Position numbers and translations under genes: made by a program. A stretch of DNA of 64,000 nucleotides, taken from the NCBI GenBank assembly GCA_949825045.1, contig OX463832.1, forward strand, positions 23,740,552 through 23,804,551. Reading direction: 5' to 3'. The notes below the pieces were generated by a model. The model saw nothing but the letters and a program-made list of their open reading frames with translations. It was not told the DNA's origin and did no database searches. This DNA is from Argyresthia goedartella. Its lineage: Eukaryota > Arthropoda > Insecta > Lepidoptera > Argyresthiidae. Positions 1 through 12,100 of this stretch are shown here, in pieces (the stretch's first letter is position 1; every line of letters begins with the position of its first letter).

Positions 1-114
1 TCGTCTGGGTTGTCATCATTAAGACTCTGCACATACGAGTTGCCCGCGGGGTCGTCCAATACTATGGTGACTGCGCGGCGCCCCTCCAACACTTCCTCTA
101 GGGTGGCCAGGAAC
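1..114 (-). CDS. ZPR1: ZPR1 exon 11 (partial, runs off the window)
   Basis: Acceptor gcacag|GTTCCTGG. It encodes FLATLEEVLEGRRAVTIVLD then DPAGNSYVQSL, the conserved C-terminal DDPAGNSY motif. No stop codon is reached before position 1. Confidence 0.9.
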
Positions 115-3100
115 CTGTGCGGACAGACATTGGGATTTCACATCGGTTATACTAAATCTAACACCAAACAAGTCAGACTAGTGACTCTGTGAGTTGTAGA
201 CCTTGCCAATCTGTTGGTGGAAGGCTGAATTTCTAACGTTCAAACTTATGAAGCCACCTGGTTATGTACCATCATCAGCAGTTGTGGAAGACCACTGTAA
301 GGGTCTTTTCCCATGCAGCCCAACACTTAAAAGTCATAAAACAAATGGCGATAGTGATAAATAAATAGAGTACGAAAGTAACCAATAACTTTGTGAACTA
401 CATTTTGCGATCTAAAATCCGACCGATATTGACTTTTGACAAAAAAAAACTTCACGCATCCAACGACACCTCATTTGTCAAAATATGTCAAGCCGTTTGG
501 GATTTAGCTTATTTGTTACATTTTCAAACGCGTCTCCGCCATTTTGAAAATATCCAAAAAAATGAACCTTAAATTATCGGACCTGCTCACAAAATTTCAC
601 GGCAATGGGCTGAGAAATACGACCTGTAGAGGAGAACAGACGAAATGCGGACATGCGAAAGCATTTGTTCCCGTGCTGAAACGGAGACGCATCCCGCTCG
701 CTCGGTCAACAACATAAATGTGTAGTCAAAGTTTGTCAATCAACACTATGACACCTATTCAATCGCAGCTCCTTTTCGGGTTACTTTAGAGCTCTTACAC
801 ACAAGGCGCATGCGCGTCGGCAGTAGTCGACGGCAGCCTGAGGCTCGGCTGTCGGTAAAATTAACAACTCGATTCGTGGTGGTTGAACATTTGGACACAA
901 GCATATTAAAATAAAGTTTATAACAGCTCACACTGAAAGCGAATATTGTGTGTTTTTTAGTTATTTCTTCATAAACACTGGTAATTTTTTAATTTTAGGA
1001 TATTTTCAATGTTTAGACGCAAGAACCATGTCAATATTATTTTTAGATCATCTATTTAATTTTAATTTTGGATGTTTTAAATCAGACAAATGAAAGTAAG
1101 GGGATGTCTTCAAAGCATATATTCTTTCGGTATTTGGGAATAAAACGTGTCGACAGCAGCCAATGCATATGCCGGTTGTGTAAGAGCTCCACTCCTTGAG
1201 TTATTGTGTAAGAGCTCTACTCCTTGAGTTTTTGTGTAATAGCTCTACTCCCTGAGTTATTGTGTAATAGCTCTACTCCTTGAGTTATTGTGTAAGAGCT
1301 CCACTACTTGAGTTATTGTGTAAGAGCCCTACTCCTTGAGTTATTGTGTAAGCACTCTACTCCTTGGGTTATTGTGTTATAGCTCTACTCCTTGAGTTAT
1401 TGTGTATAAGCTCTTCTCCTTGAGTTATTGTGTAAGAGCCCTACTCCTTGAGTTATTGCGTAAGACCTCTTCTCCTTGAGTTATTGTGTAAGAGCTCTAC
1501 TACTCCTTCAGTTATTGTGTAATAGCCCTACTCCTTGAGTTATTGCGTAAGACCTCTTCTCCTTGAGTTATTAGGTAAGATCTCTAATCCTTGAGTTATT
1601 GTGTAAGAACTCTACTCCTTCAGTTATTGTGTAAGAGCTCTACTCCCTGAGTTATTGTGTAATAGCTCTACTCCTTGAGTTATTGTGTAAGAGCTCCACT
1701 CCTTGAGTTATTGTGTAAGAGCTCTACTTCTTGAGTTATTGTGTAAGAGCCCTACTCCTTGAGTTATTGTGTAAGAGCTCTTCTCCTTGAGTTATTGTGT
1801 AAGACCTCTACTACTCCTTAAGTTATTGTGTAATAGCTCTACTACTTGAGTTATTGTGTAAGAACTCTACTCCTTGAGTTATTGTGTAAGGGCTCTACTA
1901 CTTGAGTTATTGAGTAAGGGCTCTACTGCTCGAGTTATTGTGTAATAGCTCTACTCCTAGAGTTATTCTGTACTCTACTCCTAGAGTTATTCTGTAATAG
2001 CTCTACTCCTTGAGTTATTGTGTAAGAACTCTACTACTTGAGTTATTGTGTAAGGGCTCTACTGCTTGAGTTATTGTGTAATAACTCTACTCCTAGAGTT
2101 ATTCTGTAATAGCTCTACTCCTTGAGTTATTGTGTAAGAGCTCTACTCCTTGAGTTATTGTGTAAGAGCTCTACTCCTTGAGTTGTTGTGTAAGAGCTCT
2201 ACTTCTTGAGTTATTGTGTAAGATCTCTACTCCTCAAGTTGTTGTGTAATAGCTCTACTCCTTGAGATATTGTGTAATAGCTCTACTCCTTGAGTTATTG
2301 TGTAAGAGCTCTACGCCTTGAGTTATTGTGTAAGAGCCCTACTCCTTGAGTTATTGTGTAATTGTGTAATAGCTCTACTCCTTGAGTTATTGTGTAAGAA
2401 GATCTTCTCCTTGAGATATTGTGTAAGGGTTCTACTACTTGAGTTATTGTGTAATAGCTCTACTCCTTGAGTTATTGTGTAAGAGCTCTACTCCTTGGGT
2501 TATTGTGTAAAAGCTCTACTCCTTGAGTTATTGTGTAAGAGATCTAATCCTTGAGTTGTTGTGTAAGAGCTCTTCTCCTTGAGTTGTTGTGTAAGAGCTC
2601 TACTCCTTGAGTTATTGTGTAAGAGCCCTACTCCTTGAGTTATTGTGTAATTGTGTAATAGCTCTACTTCTTGAATTATTGTGTAAGAACATCTTCTCCT
2701 TGAGATGTTGTGTAAGGGCTCTACTACTTGAGTTATTGTGTAATAGCTCTACTCCTTGAGTTATTGTGTAAGAGCTCTACTTCTTGGGTTATTGTGTAAT
2801 AGCTCTACTCCTTGAGTTATTGTGTAAGAGATCTAATCCTTGAGTTGTTGTGTAAGAGCTCTTCTCCTTGAGTTGTTGTGTAAGAGCTCTACTCCTTGAG
2901 TTATTGTGTAAGAGCTCTTCTCCTTGAATTATTGTGTAAGAGATCTACTCCTTGAGGTATTGTGTAATAGCTCTACTCCTTGAGTTATTGTGTAAGCACT
3001 CTACTCCTTCAGTTATTGTGTAAGAGCTCTACTCCTTGAGTTATTGTGTAAAAGCTCTTCTCCTTGAGTTATTGTGTAAGAGCTCTACTCCTTGAGTTAT

Positions 3101-6100
3101 TGTGTAAGGGCTCTACTACTTGAGTTATTGTGTAAGGGCTCTACTCCTTGAGTTATCGTGTAAGAGCTCTACTCGTTGAGTTATTGTGAAAGAACTCTAC
3201 TCCTTGAGTTATTGCGTAAGGGCTCTACTCCTTGAGTTATTGTGTAAGGGCTCTAATCCTTGAGTTATTGTGTAAGAGCTCTACTCCTTGAGTTATTGTG
3301 CCCAACTCCTTGCTGTACCTGTATGTATCCTTTAGTAAATAAACTTGTTCGATTTGATGATCCACTGAAATCATTTGACGAGTGAAAGTGTCAGCCACCT
3401 ACTTACTGTCTAGAAGGCGAGACCTGAAGAAAGGCGTTAGTGTGAGTGCTTCTATACGTATAAGAAATCGACGAAGTTTGAGTCGTGTTTATGTAAGAGT
3501 GTGTCTGGTTAAAAACCCATTGGCCGGCATGTGCACCCACACAATCGCAGTTCTCAGGTCTAGCCTTCTTGCCAGCTACACGCAAAGTGTTTGGGGCACG
3601 ATGTGTGTTCTGTTCACACGCACCTGTCCATGTTGCCCTTGCTCATGCAGGGCGCGTCGCCGGTCACGTCGGAACCGTCGCCCAGCTGCTGCGAGGTCGC
3701 ACGCAACAAGCCCTGACATCAAAATATACAAATAATATTGGCCCCACACTAGGATACCCTGTGTCCCTGTAACCAGGAATAGCGACGTCACATACATGTA
3801 AAAATCCAAGATCTGTTTTTTTTTCTTCCTTCCTTTCGCTTGGGAAGCTCAGCTTCGACCGCAACACCACAGAGGTCATCAACCAAAATCTTCTCTAAAT
3901 AAGACGACAATGACGCCTAATCTGAAAAGCTCATTGCAGATGGCGCTGGTGTCTATCTGTCGAAATCGGCATATTATATTTACTTATTTTTATAATATAT
4001 GGCATCATTACCTCATTTGAGGTTAATTTTGCCAGTGTCAAATGTATTTTAAAGATCCCGTGACGTGTTTTTTAACCTAATCTCAGATGAATGAAACTCT
4101 TTGCCTCCATAGGTGCTATTGAAGAATCAGAGTCAAATTAATGCCCAAATTCTATAACTATATTATTAGTACAAGTCGTACTTCTTTTTAGCGGTTTACT
4201 AGCTGACCCGGTGAACTTGGCACCGCCCAAAATTTGATAGTATAATAAGTAATATGGTAATACCATGAAGCCTCGCGTTGGCGAGAGAATTAGTAATAAA
4301 AAATAAGTAAAAGTAATTTACATGTAGGTAAGTGGAAGAGATCCGCTTCTAACGCCATCTTTCCTTTGCATAGTAACTGTATGCATAGCAGAGCTGTGCA
4401 ACATAAAGTCCGCTACCAACAATTAATCATTACAACCAGTTAAATTTATTACCTAATTAATCAATGACAAAGGAGTTTGAAACATCTAAGGCTACCAACG
4501 CCATCTAGCGAAAGAACTTTCCATACAAAACATTTTTCGATTTTTTCAGCTGCTTCTTTGCGTTTTTCGTAATTTTATTATTATTTTAACCTCCTCTGGA
4601 CTGAGGAGAATAAAACCAAATAGGAATTATACAAACCTCCTTCGTCGTTGATTAATTCATTTACTACATTCAACTTCTTTGTTGGTAGCGGACTTTATTT
4701 CCACAGCTGTGCTTAGCATATAGTTACTACGCAAAGGATAGATGGCGCGAGTAGCGGATCTCTTCCACTTACCTACAGGTAAATTACTAAGGACTTATTT
4801 AGCTTTATTTAACCAACTTTTGAGTACTTATCATTTCGCTAACGCGATACTTTAGGGTATTTACCATACTACTTATTTGACAATAACTTTTAGGTGGTAG
4901 AAAGTACACCGGTGGGCTTATTACCTATAATTCAATCAGCAGCTATTGCGCAGTGATCGCGCATTCATCGCGCGGTCGTTTGCAATGTGTCATACCAAAG
5001 TCGTATCATCTAAAGTGATCGCTCCCTTATTGTTTGCTTTCTGCCAGTGTTGCCGCCAGGGCAATCTAGTTTGTGGCTACATAAAAAAAGTAAGCAGTTT
5101 TGTAAAAACGATAACCACAGATTTATTTAAAATTTCTTGCTCGTTCTACTTCCAAAAGTAATAATCTAAAAACATACCAAAAGTAGCTAGATGTAGCTAG
5201 ATTCGTTTTGGTGGCTAAAATTTATTATTTTTTGGCTAAAATCGTTAAAAAACCTCTAGATCTAGCCACAAAGTGGCTAAAACGGCAACACTGCTTTCTG
5301 CTACTTGCAACAACAATGCTCTTTTTAGTTTTGCGATTGCTCGCTAGAGGCAGCACCGTTGACCGCTGGCTACACTCCGCTATTGTCACTTTTGACAGCA
5401 GAAATTGCGCAATTTTTGTCGATTGCTTACTATTTGCAAGATACGTAATAACCCCGCGGGTCAGCTTGTTTTGTCAGCGTGTCTGTGTCAGAATTGTAAA
5501 TTTTTTAGCAGCAACATTTTATAAAAATAATTTGATGTAAAACGACCACCATTGGACAACAATGTGGTATGACCTCAAATCACAATATTCCATACAACTG
5601 ACAAATAAAAAAGGGTTTTGACAATTCGTGTAAAGCATATTAAAAGGTGACATTTAGTAAGCAGACCAAATTTTGGGGACTGATAATTTTAGTATTATGA
5701 ACAACTCTCTCCTAGAAACCTATGGTCGCAAACGAAAAAACTGTTTGGGTCTCCCATAATCAGTTGATCGACTGTTCTGAGGGACAGTATGCATTTCCAT
5801 TTGCGACCATAAGTGCCTTTCGAAAATTTGTACACAACGGTGCTATCGTTCCCCAAAATATAATAAAAAATCACCCTTGCATAAAGTAACTATGTTCAGC
5901 AGTCACCGCTGCCAATTAAAATTATGATGAAGAAGGTCACAAACCTCAGCGGTAGTGAACCGGCCGCCCAAAGCCTTGCCGCCCACCTCCAGCTCCAGCT
6001 CAGGAATCTCCATGCTGCATGTCTCGGCCTGGCAACACACAACACACTGTTGCAATGGGGAAGGCTATGCAACACTTTTTGGTAGAGGGCACTCTACCTG

Positions 6101-9100
6101 GGCGAATTAATCTTTAGATCGCCAGTATCTGTGCTCAAACTTGGCTTGACAGTGTCTTGATAAACTATACTGCGCTTTTTAATTTGAGGCCAGAAATGTA
6201 AACAAACAACTGTCATGTTCTAGAACAAAACCGTTGACTTTGACATTTGTAGTATACTTTTTGTACTGGAAAATGACAGTTGTTTGTTTACATTTCTTGC
6301 CACAAGTTAAAAATCGCAGTACATGTCGCTGCAACGTGACAGTGTGGCGTCACCTATCAGGCGATCCACATATTAACGTTCAAGATGGATGTCAAGCCAA
6401 CCAACGCAGCAGTTGACAGAAGTTGTCAACAGATGTCATCACGGATCGCAGAAACAATTGACAATCGATCCTGCATCGCGCAAGAGAAGTTTCTTCGGTT
6501 ACTAACTATATATAGAACGTCCGAGCATATAAGCTGACGGAGCAGCGGTCCCCAGGCGTAGCAACCTGGAGCGGAGATCTCCCTGTTACGGATCAAATAT
6601 CCAACAGCCAACGCAGCCACCGGACCTGGTGGTCTATACGTGGGGCGCACTGTAAGTTTCCGGAATGAATATGAAAAAATACTATTAAAGGTACAAAATT
6701 AATTTATTGTTTTTCAAAATAATCTCCCTTGGCGTCTATGCACTTTTTCATTCGATGAAACCAGTTTTGAAAACTTTTGTGCCACTCCTCTGTGGTGACC
6801 TCTGAAACGTGTTTTTCATACTCCTCGACAGCCTCTTCTGGTGATGAAAATCGTTGACCGCGTAATTGGTTCTTAATTTTTGGGAACAGAAAAAGTCACA
6901 AGGTGCCAGGTCGGGACTGTATGCAGGATGACTCATGAGTTCTACATTTTTCGCCTTCAAAAAGTCGTTTATCTGTCTGGCCGTGTGAGAACTAGCATTG
7001 TCGTGGTGCAGGATGATACGGCGTTTACGGTTATTTTTACGGAGTTCGTCAATAACTTCCGGCAAACAAATGGTCGTGTACCAGTCACTATTCACTGTAC
7101 GACGATTCTCTAAAGCAACAGTAGCCACGTGTCCAGTTTTATTAAAAAAAGAAGCAATCATCCGCTTAGATGCACTTTTCACGCGCGCCACTTTGGTTGA
7201 CCAAAGTGGCGCGCACTTTGGTTGACCACACACACCAAATTTGACGCACCTTCGTTGAATCTGGTAAGCATGGCACTGCACCAAGTGACGCGGTCCGTTT
7301 TTTGAGCCTCGGTCAAGTTGTGTGGGATCCACCGCGAGCACAGCTTTCTCACACCCAAATGTTTGTGAAGGATTAATTGTATTTGACTCACGCCTATTTC
7401 TAATGATGCGCGAATTTCATGGTAGGTCACATGCCTGTCTGTTTCAATCATACGGCGCACAGCATCGATGTTTTTGTTGGTCACAGCGGTGGACGGCCGA
7501 CCATCGCGAGATTCGTCACTGAGATTGATACGACCACGCTTGAATTCTGCAAACCAGCTATAAACAGTTGTCTTGCATGGTGCTTCATTGCCAAAAGCTG
7601 TTTCAAGCCGAGCGATGCTCTGTTGAGCTGTCAAATTACACTTAAAATCGTAGAAAATCATACTACGAAAATTTTCCCGAGTTAAATCCATGTTGATGCA
7701 GACACACAATTTTTTAAATGGCGCCACAAGGTAAAAACAAAAGGCAGTCAGATGAAACAAACTGCATTCTACAGCCAAAGAGTTCTATTTTCAAATGTTG
7801 CAATAAATTTTTAAATATTGTTTATGTAAGTGGCCAGTTCCGGAAACTTACAGTGCGCCCTATGTATAAAGCCGCCCTTATCGCTTCAACAGTTGACATT
7901 TGCAGTGTCCCGAAACATGCCCCGCGGCATTTTACTGTGTTTATTTACACACGTATCATAAACCCTTTTTACTGCGTCCAAAAACTGCACGTTACGGCCA
8001 AAATCAAAATCAAAATCAAAATCAAAAATCATTTATTTCCATAGGATGTTGTTATATCACTTAGATCCGTCATTACATTTTTTTGAGTGAGTTCACTAAC
8101 ACAATGGCGGAATCTGTGGAGAAGAGCTCACCGAAGAAACTCCACAGTCGTCGCATCTTTTGCGTTTCCTTTTTTAAATAAAATATTGTCAAATTACAAA
8201 ATGAATGCTAATTATATATCGAAACAGCCTGTTACTCAAACAATCTATTCCCATGGACATCTGTCCTCTAAGTAATCAGATATCCTGTAGTAACCTTTTT
8301 TATACAATTTCTGTTTTATTATTATTTTAAACTTGTCTAAAGGTAAGTTTTTAATATCAGTAGGGACCTTATTGTAATAGCGTATACAATTGCATTTAAA
8401 AGAATTACTAATTTTATGTAGTCGGCTTACATAAGCAACCAACTTGTCTTTATTTCTAGTATTAAAATTGTGTATATCACTGTACTTCTGAAAATTAGTT
8501 ATATTTCTTTTTACATACACAAGATTGTCATAGATATATTGAGACACAAATGTCAGAATATTGATTTCTTTAAACTTTTCCCTCAGTGACACTCTAGGCC
8601 CTAATCTATAAATTGCACGAACAGCCCGTTTCTGCAGAATAAATATACTATTAGCATTCGTAGCGTGACCCCACAATAAAATACCATAGGTCATTAGACT
8701 ATGAAAGTAACTAAAGTAGACTAGTCTAGCGGTGTCTACGTCGGTAAGAGCTCTAATTTTTTTAACTGCGAACGCTGCCGAACTCAGTCTGTTCGACAAT
8801 TTATTTATATGAGGATCCCATTGTAGTTTGGCGTCTAAAGTAATGCCCAAAAAGACAGTCGACTGCACAAGGTCCAATCTCTGTCCTTTTATAAATATGT
8901 CTGTAGTTACCGGGTTCACATTGGGTAACACGAATTTAATACATTTAGTTTTCTTTTCATTAAGTAATAAATTGTTAACAGTAAACCAGTTCACTATACT
9001 AGAGATAGCATTGTTTACCTCGTCATAATTTGATTGCTGTCTTTTAACTTTAAATATCAAAGAAGTATCATCGGCAAACAATACTAACCCATGTTTTGCT

Positions 9101-12100
9101 TTAACAAGGTAAGGTAAATCATTAATATATACTAAAAACAAGAAAGGACCAAGAATTGAACCTTGCGGTACGCCCATACTTATTGAAGACCCAGGTGATC
9201 TTTTCCCATTAACATCGACCATCTGAACCCTATCTGTTAGATATGACTCCAGAAGGCCAAGTGCCTGATCTTTTACACCATAATGGCGTAACTTCCTGAC
9301 AAGAGTGTCATGATGGACGCAATCAAAAGCCTTGGATAGATCGCAGAAGACACCTATTGCATCCATTGCGTCTTCCCAGGCATCAAAAATATTGTCGATT
9401 AGTTCAACACCAGCATCGGCTGTCGAACGACCCTTTGTGAAACCAAACTGAGCAATATGAATTAAATTATTGAGATAAAAATGACTTTGCAATTGATTAA
9501 GTATGAGTTTTTCAAATATTTTGCTAAGCGTTGGTAGTATCGATATGGGTCTAAAATTGGTGGGGTCTGATGTACTACCAGCTTTGAATAAAGGTATAAC
9601 TTTACTTAGTTTCATCAAGTCAGGAAACACACCACTATCTATACATTGATTAAATATACAACAAAGGTGAGGTGCAATACAATCTACAATGGAACTAATA
9701 ATTTTTACTGATAGACCATGGGCGTCAGCTGTCTTTTTCATTTCCAGGGATTTAAACGCTTTTACAATGTCTTCATTATTTACGTGCCTAAATTTAAAAT
9801 CTGTTTTACATTCCTCAAAGTTTTGTTTAAGTATAGATTCAGCAGCAGCGGGAGATGAATTTAAAGACTTGGTTGTTGAAACTGGAATGTCCGTAAAGAA
9901 ATTTTCGAAAGCTTTTGCTACTTCTAGGTCTGTACTTAGCAATTGATTATCTATCTTAAGCTTGAAGTTATTATGTGTAGCTTTGGCCTTTCCAGTCTCT
10001 CTGTTTATAATTTGCCAAGTCGTTTTCATTATATTGCTACTAGATTCAATTTTGTTTTTAATGAAATTAGATTTAGCTACGGCACAAACGCGTTTAAACA
10101 TTTTTGAATAACTACGAACATAATCTAGAAAGGCCGTATTTTTGTTATATGATTTCTCTTCATAGAGTTCATATAATCTTCGTCTGCTCCTATGAATTCC
10201 AACTGTCGCCCAATCACTAAACAAAGCTTTGTTATTAACTTTTATAGTTTTTGATTTAAATACCGTATCATATTCATTTTTGACAAGGTTAAATACTGAG
10301 TTGTACAACAAATTTGGATCGTCACTGTATGGTATTTCCCATAGTTTATCTAAAATATTATTCCTGTAGTGTTCAAGCCGAGTGTCACTAACGGGCACAC
10401 ATGTAATATCCTCTTTTTGGTCCTTTTTTATTTTAATATTGAATATACCTATCTGACCAGAGTGATCAGAGGTTAATTTATTGATGACCGATTTGAAAAT
10501 GGGCGTAATGTTAGTAAATATATTGTCAATGCAGGTAGCAGATGTTGCAGTAATTCTAGTAGGCTCCAAAAACAGATAGTTCATGTTGTGACATAAAAAT
10601 AAAGATTTTAATCTAGTACAAATATTATTATCCTCTAACAGATTAACATTAAAATCACCACAAATTATAAAAAATTTGTTTTTATCGCTGATTTTAATCA
10701 ACACTTCATCCATTTTCTTTTCGAATAAATCAAAGGATGAATCTGGTGGTCTGTATACGCTCATTACAATAAGTTGTTCAAGTTCAATACAGGCTATTTC
10801 CATGGTACGCTCAACAGACAGGCTCACTATGTCAACTCGTTCCTTATATTTAAAACTATTATTTACAAGTATTAAGGAGCCACCGCGATCAGCTGTTTTT
10901 CTGTTGAACGAACTAGCAACGTGGTGGTTATTAAAGTTGAACATGAACTGATAACTCTTTAAAAAGTGCTCTGTTATACATAAAATATCTATATTATTAC
11001 AGTTCATGAATAACTCAATTTCCAGTTCTTTACTTAACATGCCCTGTATATTTTGATGAACCACGTTTAAAATATTCTTACTTTTACATTTTTCATTACT
11101 AGTAACTTGATTTAATGGGCAAGATGAAGGTATATTTATACAAATATTAATATTACTGCCAGAGTTACTCTCTGTTGTCCTATGGGTTAATTTAAAGAGC
11201 TTGGAACAGATTCCAAGGAGTACATGTCATTATTATTACACTGCTCAATAGAAGCGCGCGTTTCATTAGTCAAAAACTTGACTGAGTTCAAAATAAAATA
11301 AGATAGTGACTGTGCTATCTGTTTTGTATAAAACCTAGATAGGTAATACCTATCCTTAGTCAAATAAAAATATTTTCCAATACAAATATTGGTGTCTATG
11401 AAATGAAATTTTTCAGTATGACGACATGTCAATGTGTGTATAAATGTATTATAATCATGTCTTATATGATTTTCATGTTGTGACAAAGATTGGCTGAAGG
11501 GAAACGCAAACAAGATTATTCTTTCTACATTTTGTAAAGAATTTAATTTGGAAAAGTATTTAGTAATTAGTTTTTTAGATACATTTTCCCTTCTACCAAT
11601 TAAAATAATTAGGGTGGTTGGTTCTAAAAACTGCGATGACAACACTGTTTAATATTTGTGAATATGTGGCGCCAGGCATACAGTTATTTAATATTGCCTG
11701 GCCCACGCGCTGACTAAGTTGTAAACCCATATTTTTTCCAAGTTCATCGCTGTACATTATATACCTATCCTTTGTCCGAGAGAAGGAGGCGTTATTGATA
11801 ACACTATTAGTACTCAAGTCGACTGACGGCGGCGCCTGGGTCAGTATCAGCTGTTCGGCCGGCTGCTCGGCGGGACACACGGTCGGCACGGAACAGTCCG
11901 CTGGAGCTTGTTTACAATCACAGATGTGATTGTCGGTCAAAGATATGAAAGTGTCATAATTATACTTACACGTCTCCAACAAACTATTCATAGCCGACAC
12001 ATGTTCCTTAATTTCGTATTGTGCTGACTCATATTTACGTGTAATACTTTGTAATGATGAGTTTAAAATATGCATATCTGACTGGAGTCGCCGTGTGTCA

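Larger units (their letters stand above)
6639..7864 (-). mobile_element. mariner-family DNA transposon, 1.2 kb, inactive
   Basis: Terminal inverted repeats of about 25 bp (left from 6639, right to 7864) share GGGCGCACTGTAAGTTTCCG and are flanked by TA dinucleotides at 6637-6638 and 7865-7866, the mariner target duplication. Total 1,226 bp, close to the usual 1.3 kb. It inserted in ZPR1 intron 8 and has lost part of its transposase. Confidence 0.92.

Noticed and set aside
1176..3299. CRISPR-like regular spacing of repeats
   Set aside because: Units are contiguous 28-bp tandem copies with no unique spacers, in a eukaryotic intron; it is a minisatellite.
3382..3809. Overlapping open frames of 77-117 codons on both strands
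   Set aside because: Only the ZPR1 exon 10 frame (3624-3712) joins exons 9 and 11 in phase; the rest are shadows.
4946..5540. Two + strand open frames of 71 and 110 codons
   Set aside because: Low-complexity, no motifs, within repetitive intron sequence.
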